Below are positions 57,988 to 64,000 of a stretch of DNA of 64,000 nucleotides, one piece after another (position 1 is the stretch's first letter; the number at the start of each line of letters is the position of its first letter). The translations under genes were made by a program, and so were the position numbers. The notes beneath the pieces are model-generated. The model had not been told where the DNA came from. It saw only the letters and a list, made by a program, of their open reading frames with translations, and made no database searches. Source of the stretch: Massospora cicadina. Its lineage: Eukaryota > Entomophthoromycota > Entomophthoromycetes > Entomophthorales > Entomophthoraceae. The DNA is taken from the NCBI GenBank assembly GCA_022478985.1, contig JAKSZP010009258.1, forward strand, positions 62,001-126,000, written 5' to 3'.

Positions 57988-58004
57988 CCCTGTAGTGAGT
58001 AATA
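57988..58004 (-). other. Element K primer binding site, decayed
   Basis: Minus-strand TATTACTCACTACAGGG matches the element F site TGGTGCTCACTACAGGG at 14 of 17 positions; all three differences are G to A. Confidence 0.65.
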
Positions 58005-58005
58005 A

Positions 58006-58062
58006 TGTTATAAAATTGGTAGTATAGTTAATATACGTCATAGGGTGTGCACAGGGTTAGTG
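58006..58062 (-). repeat. Element K 5' LTR remnant
   Basis: TGTTATAAAATTGGTAG and CATAGGGTGTGCACAGGGTT match the inner end of the 3' LTR at 24028-24083. Similarity stops at about 58062 and A-family sequence begins. Roughly 500 bp of the LTR are missing, so a deletion or recombination joined the two. Confidence 0.75.
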
Positions 58063-59490
58063 CAAGTCTGGGGGAGCACCCCCTCTTTTTGGACCAAGTG
58101 ACATTCCCTTTCCCCTCAAAAAGTCTAAAAAGGCCAGCCGCCCCTCTTGTCTCACAGGGTGACATCGCCCATGTGGTGGATGATCAATGGGTAACAGTCC
58201 TTCTTTTGAATACCCTGCCACCTGTCCCCACATTTACTTCCACTGAATTAGTATGGCTAATTGAGGGAGCTTACACAAGATATAAGGAAGTTGGCATCTC
58301 CATGGGGCAAAAGGTCCACATGAAGTCAATGGCAATTTGCCTCGAAATTAAGTTCTGAGTGTCCCAAACCCTCAGCAACAAAGCCAATAGGTGCATATTT
58401 TTGATAAATGGAGTGTCAAGTGTTGAATTCTTGGAAAAACTCGCTAATGGCATTATGTGATTAGGAAAGGTTGCTGGTTTGAAACCCGCCCCAAAAATAT
58501 TGGAAACAAAGCCAGACAGGTGTGTGTTACCAATAAAGAATGCGTCTAATGTCAAATCATTGGTAGAGCTCAGTGAGGCACTGGCCCATTGTCAATAGTT
58601 GCCACTTTCTTGGAACCCTTCTCACAAATATCAAGATCCTTGTATTATGAATCTTGCTTAGTTATACAGATGCCAAAGCGACTGGGTACAAGCTGGTTGG
58701 ACACCCCAAACCCATTCCTGACCTCTTGGTTCCGCCCCTACGTGGGGTGGCCTTGGGAGTTTCCTGTTGCCTCTTGAGTGAGATTCCATTGTAAACTATT
58801 GAAGCCGTGGTAAAGCTGCAATTTGGGCATCTGAGGATGAACTGACAGTGGCTTGGCCCACCATTGACTCTTTCAAAGTTGGTTCAAAATAGAGTTCATT
58901 TTCTTTCCCTCTCACTCAAAGTTCGCCAGGTTAGGTCAAAGCTTGAGGGTCCCAATCCCACCTTTCTTAAGTGATTCACCAAATCAATCATTTATTAAAG
59001 CAGTTATAACACACTGAGAAAATTGACAAATTGATTATTTTGATTTAGGTTTATTAAAAATCTTCCTGTAACTGAATTTTATTTATTTAAGTTCAATTTT
59101 TCTTGCCAAACTCTGGTGAAATCTACAATGTGGCCCCGTGGGCCTTATGTTAACTAGGTCATCACAGTCATATTGTTAAATGTAGCTCTCTTTGCGGTCA
59201 TTTTGGCTTACCATGCCAATACCCCTACGAAATTTTTTCCAGATCTTGCAACTCCCTACACCCGGGCACATTACCTTTGCAGCTGCACCAGCTTAGTTCC
59301 TTACCAGGTTGTACATTATATTTGCAGCCTGAAAACACTTTTTTGTCAACTATCTTCTAACCAATTTAAACTTCGGTTGAGTGGCAATGCCACTGGCATT
59401 CTGGCTCGCCCTTTGGGTGCTTATGCATTCTGACTGGCAGGCCAGTATAAACCTTATCTGCCATCTCCCTGACATAATTGATCTTCCATT
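58063..59490 (+). repeat. A-family 3' region, copy 2
   Basis: Matches 6641-7008 plus 14099-15020 in order, so it serves as the empty-site reference for element B. Peptide islands KSLKRPAAPLVSQGDIAHVV and VGHPKPIPDLLVPPL are shared. About 59170-59400 is extra relative to copy 1. I read it as the integrase C-terminus, its extension and perhaps a 3' LTR of an A-type element whose 5' part is lost. The reading-frame assignment is tentative. Confidence 0.55.
58379..58600 (+). repeat. 128-bp tandem duplication
   Basis: CAAAGCCAATAGGTGCAT at 58379 recurs as CAAAGCCAGACAGGTGTG at 58507, and the sequences after them align (GTGTCAAGTGTTGAATTCTT with GCGTCTAATGTCAAATCATT). The same two-unit pattern exists around element B (6935 and 14162). 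Confidence 0.65.
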
Positions 59491-59940
59491 GTTTCCACCC
59501 ATTTCCACCCTCCTCATTGAGATGGGTGATGCAGTGGTTACCATCTTCCATATGAACGATCATTTGGTAGCCTGCCTTCTGTTATTTGTCTGGTTGATTT
59601 CCAATATTATAAGCAACTCCCAGATGGCTTTGGAGTAATTACTTCGTGGTCAAATTGTTCCATTACCCTCTACTTTCCCTCAATCCGCCTTCAAAACGTA
59701 AACTTTATGATAAGTTTTTCTGACTTAGCCTCAGGCTCTGATCCTGACGTTAAATCAGTTTCTAAACTGGTTCCAGGCCTCGGCGCCGCCCCAGCATCCA
59801 AGTTGGGATGCTCCAGCTCACCTGTCTACAAAACAATGGAATTCCAGCCTGAAGAAGAATGAATGCAACCCCTTTTTCGCCCCAATTTCAATCCTATAAA
59901 AGAACCAGCTCTTTCCCCCAAAATGAGTTACAATCTCTCC
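59491..59940 (+). promoter_or_regulatory. Leader of element C with possible TATA box
   Basis: No coding signal is seen. ATCCTATAAAAGAACCAGC at about 59891-59910 resembles a TATA box and lies 50 bp before the protease frame. It may be the end of an LTR, but no partner LTR is present to prove it. Confidence 0.35.
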
Positions 59941-60112
59941 TGTGTCACCAGAAATGACCGCATCTGCCAATAAACAAAATTACACCTATTTTCTATTACC
60001 AATGAAAATTTTTATTGGGGTACACCATGTGTCCTTTGAGGCCTTGGTTGACAATGGAGCAGTGGGCAAATTCATGAGTTTGGAGTTGACCCAGCAGCTG
60101 GATCTTGACTGT
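59941..60112 (+). pseudogene. Element C protease
   Basis: MKIFIGVHHVSFEALVDNGA then GKFMSLELTQQLDL is the retropepsin start of the subtype seen in element H (ALVDTGATENFIIQELAEAL). The active site reads DNG (60050-60058) instead of DSG or DTG. Gag is absent upstream, so the element was internally deleted. Confidence 0.75.
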
Positions 60113-61290
60113 CATTGTCCCAAGACATCATAGTGGGGACCAACCCCAAGGATAAGGCTGTGCGCCTGGAGGCTCAGAAGGTGAAACTACAGGGCCTCCC
60201 AGACCCAAAGCATACCCTAGACCAACGCTGGGTATGGGAAAAATATGCCCAGGTTGGTACTAGTGGGGGTGCCAAACGCCTAGCCCTTTACATTGGTCCA
60301 GGCGTTAAAATGGATGGTCTACAAAATTAACGCAGATGGTTTCATCTGGTTCGTCAAGGAACGGTGTTTCAAAACCTGTTCCATTTACAAAACAACATGT
60401 TTGGGTCAAATCCAACTTCAATTAATCACTCAAGTAAAGTCATTTTCAGCATATTCAACTAATTCAGATGGCAGCATTGCCCTATTGGTGGGTCAGTGCT
60501 TGGGCCCACTGCAACAAACCCCTTATTCCCTCATCTGAGTTTATTTAGGTTTTCCCTGACCAACATTCTTTGTTGGTCGACTTCCCAAATAAAAAATTTC
60601 CCCATTTTTTACTGTTTTATTACAATGTTATTTAATATGATCCTGTGCACGGACCCCTTTTTAGAGGTCTCGCGCCACATTGATCATTCCATTTTGAACA
60701 CAATCAAATTTTCCCCACGTGCACCGTTGGTTCGCCCAGGTACCATCTAACTTGGGCCGTTTACCTCTTCTCACCTTGTGCACCGCGTCGTTTTTGGATG
60801 GTTCCTTATCGCACTTCTTTGGTTTAGTTATTATTGCTCCAACACCCTCTGCTGGGTGCTAGTAGCTTTAGTACTAACGGCTAGTTTCCATGTGTTGGCT
60901 ATGTGCACCGAGCACCACCAAGCTGGAAACAGGAGAATTATAGACACTCTCCCTACATTGAATTGACCTGAGGCCAGCAGAGTTGGTCGCCTCTTCAGCC
61001 TCCCAGCCAGCTTATAAACTATGGCGCCCAGTACCCTTCTCAGTTCACCGGTTTAGTTTTTGTGATTGCTTCTCAGCTATACCTAATCTCATGTTTCTGG
61101 TGATTTTGGGTGTGGGTTGGTGGTATCAACAGCTTGTGTGAATCCACTTGGAATCTAACACGCTGTCATTTTCCAATGTTCAGATAAAGGGAGAGTTTCC
61201 TTTAGTGGATAACTTTACCAAGGCTCAAAATCGGGGTTCAATTACATCCTTAGTCTCTCCTTCAGGTCTTCTGCCAGCTTTTTCTGTTGC
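60113..61290 (+). other. Unassigned interval inside element C
   Basis: Between protease and RT, about 700 bp longer than the usual linker. It has an open stretch at 60115-60330 (LQGLPDPKHTLDQRWVWEKY) and pyrimidine-rich parts at 60540-60760. I recognise no domain. It probably includes another decayed insertion, but no TSD or terminal structure was found. Confidence 0.3.
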
Positions 61291-61744
61291 TAGATGGGCT
61301 ATTAGAGCATTTTTAATTCTGAAAAGGCTAACTGCCTTCCCCACATATGAAATTTGATTTGAAGTTTAAGACTATGGTGCAGGTGGTAAATATAAACTGC
61401 CCGCTGTACCCACATACAGCGGAGGAGGAGATCACCCTCAATGCCTGGTTGGATGACATGCTTAAGAAGGGTTGGTTGTCTAAAGAGACATCCCATGTTG
61501 CCTTTCCTATTGTCTTTACCAAGAAGGCAGATGGTTCGCTTCATGTCTGCGTGTATTACAGGCACCTCAACAATATCATGGTCCACGACTTTTATCCACT
61601 GCCATTGAACAGAGAATTGGCCAAGTAATTGCTAAGTCGCAGTTGTTTTCAAAACTCAATCTAGTTTGTGCTTTTAATCTAAATAAGGCGACGTAATATT
61701 AGGAATGGCTTACCACTATCCAGACAAGAAGAGGCATATTCCAA
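61291..61744 (+). pseudogene. Element C reverse transcriptase, N-terminal part
   Basis: LNAWLDDMLKKGWLSKETSH and VFTKKADGSLHVCVYYRHLN, then DFYPLPLNRELAK. After a shift, FSKLNLVCAFNLNKA and EWLTTIQTRRGIFQFF follow. It is cut by the LINE at about 61745 just before the usual MPFGL segment. Confidence 0.9.
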
Positions 61745-61807
61745 TTTTTTAAATTTTAGTTTTTAAATTTATTGCGGGAAGGCTGACCATGGGACGGACA
61801 CTTCCGA

Positions 61808-61810
<3 letters not shown>

Positions 61811-61894
<84 letters not shown>
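61811..61894 (+). repeat. (GT)42 microsatellite
   Basis: 84 bp of uninterrupted GT in the LINE 3' UTR, close to the shared tail. Purity suggests it is young or actively slipping. Confidence 0.98.
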
Positions 61895-61897
<3 letters not shown>

Positions 61898-62023
61898 ACT
61901 CAGAAGAGACAAAACTTAGTACCAGGTGAGGCACCCCAGAGAAGCGATGCTATCTCTTGTTGCCAGCGGGAACGCCACTTATGGGAGGGGAGGAAACGTG
62001 TGTGAAGGGGCCATAGCCCAATT

Positions 62024-62024
<1 letters not shown>

Positions 62025-62069
<45 letters not shown>
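62025..62069 (+). repeat. (CA)22 microsatellite
   Basis: 45 bp of uninterrupted CA, 130 bp from the GT tract and complementary to it, in the same LINE 3' UTR. Confidence 0.98.
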
Positions 62070-62072
<3 letters not shown>

Positions 62073-62079
62073 TGGAGGA

Positions 62080-64000
62080 AGGGGTCTGATTTGATGAACC
62101 AGACTGGGAACCAGGAAGAGACTAGCTGTCAGCGACGCGGTGGGAGGTATCCAAACATCCACGCTTGAAAGTGGTCCACCAAATGGGACCAGAATCTGTG
62201 TACCGCTTCTGGGAGGGTGGGGGTGGAGCCTGCGATGGCATCCAAGACAATCGTGTGGATAGTCCACATGGCGATTGCAACCACCAAAGCACAAAGGGAG
62301 GGCAGAAGGGGGAGGCCATTGATAGAGCGAACATATCTCTTGACAGACTGAAGGGATGCGTTTGATCCTGGCCCAGAAGACGTTGAACTTCGCGCCATAT
62401 CACTTTAGAGGTAGGGCACTTCTCCAGGCGGTGAAACAGCGTTCCATACTGGCCACACATGACAAAGAATGAGTGTAAAGCGTTAGAGCGCTCAGCTGTA
62501 TGATACACCCGCCTCAGGCAGCGCCACACATGGGAGCGGACTTGAGGTTGCAACATAGGATGGTGTACATATTTCCAGATATTTTTTCGGGTCTCAATGG
62601 AGTAAGGGATGTCCATCATGTCCAGGTAGTCCACCCTAGATAGGACATGGGGTCGAACGGGGATCACGCCATCATGGATGGGTAGCCCCTGTACCTCTTG
62701 TGTGAACTGAGGAGAGGGGCGGCCTCTTTGGGTTGTATGTCCGCTAATACAAATTCTCCACTCAGCGCTCCGCATGGAGGAGGATTCGTTTGTAGTGGGT
62801 TTTAGTCCCGTGAGGACCTGTGGCCGATGTATGTGAAGCGAGGTATTTCATCAGGGAGTGGGGGTTCAATGGATTGTTGAGGCCCAAGGCGTGGGAGAAG
62901 TTGGAGCGGGCTGCGCAGGACCAGTGTTGGGAGGGGAGTGTAGGGGTGGTGACGGCTGTAATCCAGGTACCCAGGATCTTGGTGGCATGGGCTTTGAAGT
63001 CAAGCAGGCCCATGCCACCACGATGTTGAGGGTCAAACATGACCTCTAACCGCACTGGTGGAAGGCGGCCCAACCAAAGCCATCCTTGCAGCAAGGCGTA
63101 CAAGGATTTGTAGAAGCTTGGGGAGAAGGGGATGGCATGGGCTCCAAACCAGACTTTGGAGAGGAGCATGGAGTTGGCTAAAACAATCCTGCCAGTAAGA
63201 AAAGTAGTGTGGGCTCTGAGAGAGGCGATTCACTTCGTCACTTATCCAGAATATGGCACTCCATTACTGCTGACGCGTATCCGCCTGCCTCCATCCACAC
63301 GCCCAGATGGCGTACTGGCCCTATGGTAGGACGTGGCACGAAGGGGAGCACCAGTGGGGCGGTTTGTTTTGAATTAGTAGGGCGAGGACGTGGGCAAGCA
63401 GATGGGCCAGGTTGGGAACTAATTGCTGGGGTCCAGCAGTTCTGAAACTGACCAAGGAGGATGATTTCGGTTTTGGAAGCGTTCAGTGCCGCGTTGCTTA
63501 CCCAGGAATACTCCTGGATGAGAGCTTCAAGCGCGCATGCATCTTGATTGTTAGACACTCCCACCACACAATCATCTGCGAACGCCATTATCTTGACTGG
63601 GGCTTGGCCTGGCACGTAGACCCCAGTGAGTTGGGCACTCATATTTCGCAGTAGTGGGTCAAGGCTGAAGTTGTATAAGAGTGGGCGAGGGGTCCCCTTG
63701 TTGCAAGCCCCTTTAAGGGCGGACTACTTCCATTAGGAAGCCAGGGCCACGCACTGCCATTGTTGCCAATTCTGTGAGCAGCAAAACCCAGTTGATGAAG
63801 CGAGGGGGTAGATGGAATTGATGGAGGCAGGCCCTGAGGTATTCCCAGTTTACTCTATCATAGGCCTTTTGTTGGTCCAAGAATACAAGTGCCCCAGAGG
63901 CTGTGGACTGATATTCATTAGCCATGGAGTGCACATTATCCCAAATTGACCTTCTGGGGATGAAACCAAATTGTTCTGGGGAGATGGTGGCAGATGCTAC
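62080..64000 (-). pseudogene. LINE ORF2, RT and zinc-binding end
   Basis: Minus-strand QFGFIPRRSIWDN, ALVFLDQQKAYDRVNWEYLR, LLYNFSLDPLLR, IMAFADDCVVGVS (FADD intact, about 63571-63582), ALNASKTEIILLG and VRHLGVWMEAGGY. The C-terminal VWRCLRRVYHTAERSN and CGQYGTLFHRLEKC are the zf-RVT-like part (62400-62530). 62122-62775 is open for 217 codons. Frameshifts occur near 62775, 63235 and 63720, so it is damaged but less so than the LINE at 33.4 kb. Confidence 0.9.

Larger units (their letters stand above)
24028..58062 (-). mobile_element. Gypsy element K, split by nested elements
   Basis: Minus-strand order from the right: 5' LTR remnant, PBS, Gag, protease, [solo LTR 53460-55412], RT, RNase H, [element H 25639-51513], integrase, 3' LTR. 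The integrase peptide FPRPSSW at the left edge of the 51.5 kb piece continues as FIMSAHKAVGNG at 25.6 kb. This matches FPRPSSWTDLIIAAHKAIG in element I, so the pieces belong together. The 5' LTR is truncated after about 57 bp. Confidence 0.85.
61745..64000 (-). mobile_element. LINE-2 of the window, 3' end in element C RT (runs off the window)
   Basis: The minus strand enters at 64000 inside RT and ends near 61745-61760 with the shared tail TGTCCGTCCCATGGTCAG and an A/T-rich end. Target RT reads GIFQFF at the junction. Compared with the 33.4-38.7 kb LINE it is a related but distinct subfamily. The TSD cannot be checked because the 5' end is outside. Confidence 0.9.

Noticed and set aside
60113..61290. 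A host gene between protease and RT of element C
   Set aside because: Open stretches are short, no start, intron or domain pattern is convincing, and it lies inside a broken transposon.
61749..62294. Proteins rich in TH or CV repeats
   Set aside because: They are translations of the GT and CA microsatellites.
1..64000. A complete, active retrotransposon
   Set aside because: Every autonomous element has stops or frameshifts in pol; only parts (F protease, I RNase H, LINE-2 RT) look recently functional.

Overview
This window holds no recognisable host gene, rRNA, CRISPR array or intact tRNA gene. It is a eukaryotic, most likely fungal, retrotransposon graveyard. Ty3/gypsy LTR elements, LINE-like non-LTR elements and short LINE-dependent retroposons sit inside one another, nearly all broken by stops and frameshifts. 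The protein style (gypsy pol with GPY/F or chromodomain ends, fungal-type LINE ORF2) suggests a large, transposon-bloated fungal genome, possibly a basidiomycete. The species assignment is inference only.

I use letters for the gypsy elements. A (+, 1 to about 6.6 kb) lacks its 5' end. It carries a tRNA-derived SINE (1080-1373) and a 1.9 kb ORF1-only LINE derivative (1644-3566), each with a perfect target-site duplication (TSD). The A-family 3' region is split by element B (-, 7009-14098), which itself contains a solo LTR (10786-11287). D (+, about 15.1-24.0 kb) contains a solo LTR (15230-15767) and element E (-, about 16985-23350), whose Gag has a collagen-like Gly-X-Y stretch.

From 24.0 to 58.06 kb there is a Russian-doll stack. 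K (-, 24028-58062) is split by H (-, 25639-51513, a chromodomain element). H is split by I (+, 27138-46438). I is split by a 5.2 kb LINE (33437-38660) and, inside its 3' LTR, by F (+, 41951-45954), a short element lacking RT, RNase H and the integrase core. A second solo LTR in K (53460-55412) holds a 5'-truncated LINE (54101-55096). Integrase reading frames can be followed across the H and I insertions, which supports the order.

Right of K are a second copy of the A-family 3' end (58063-59490) and the truncated gypsy C (about 59.5-61.74 kb). C is interrupted in its RT by another LINE (61745 to beyond the window end) with long GT and CA repeats in its 3' UTR.

The most interesting thread is a common 3' tail (core TGYCCRYCCCMTGGTCAG plus an A-rich end). 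It is shared by three LINE copies, the ORF1-only element, a short derivative of it and the tRNA-SINE, as expected if one LINE reverse transcriptase mobilises them all. Percent identities quoted are hand counts or estimates.
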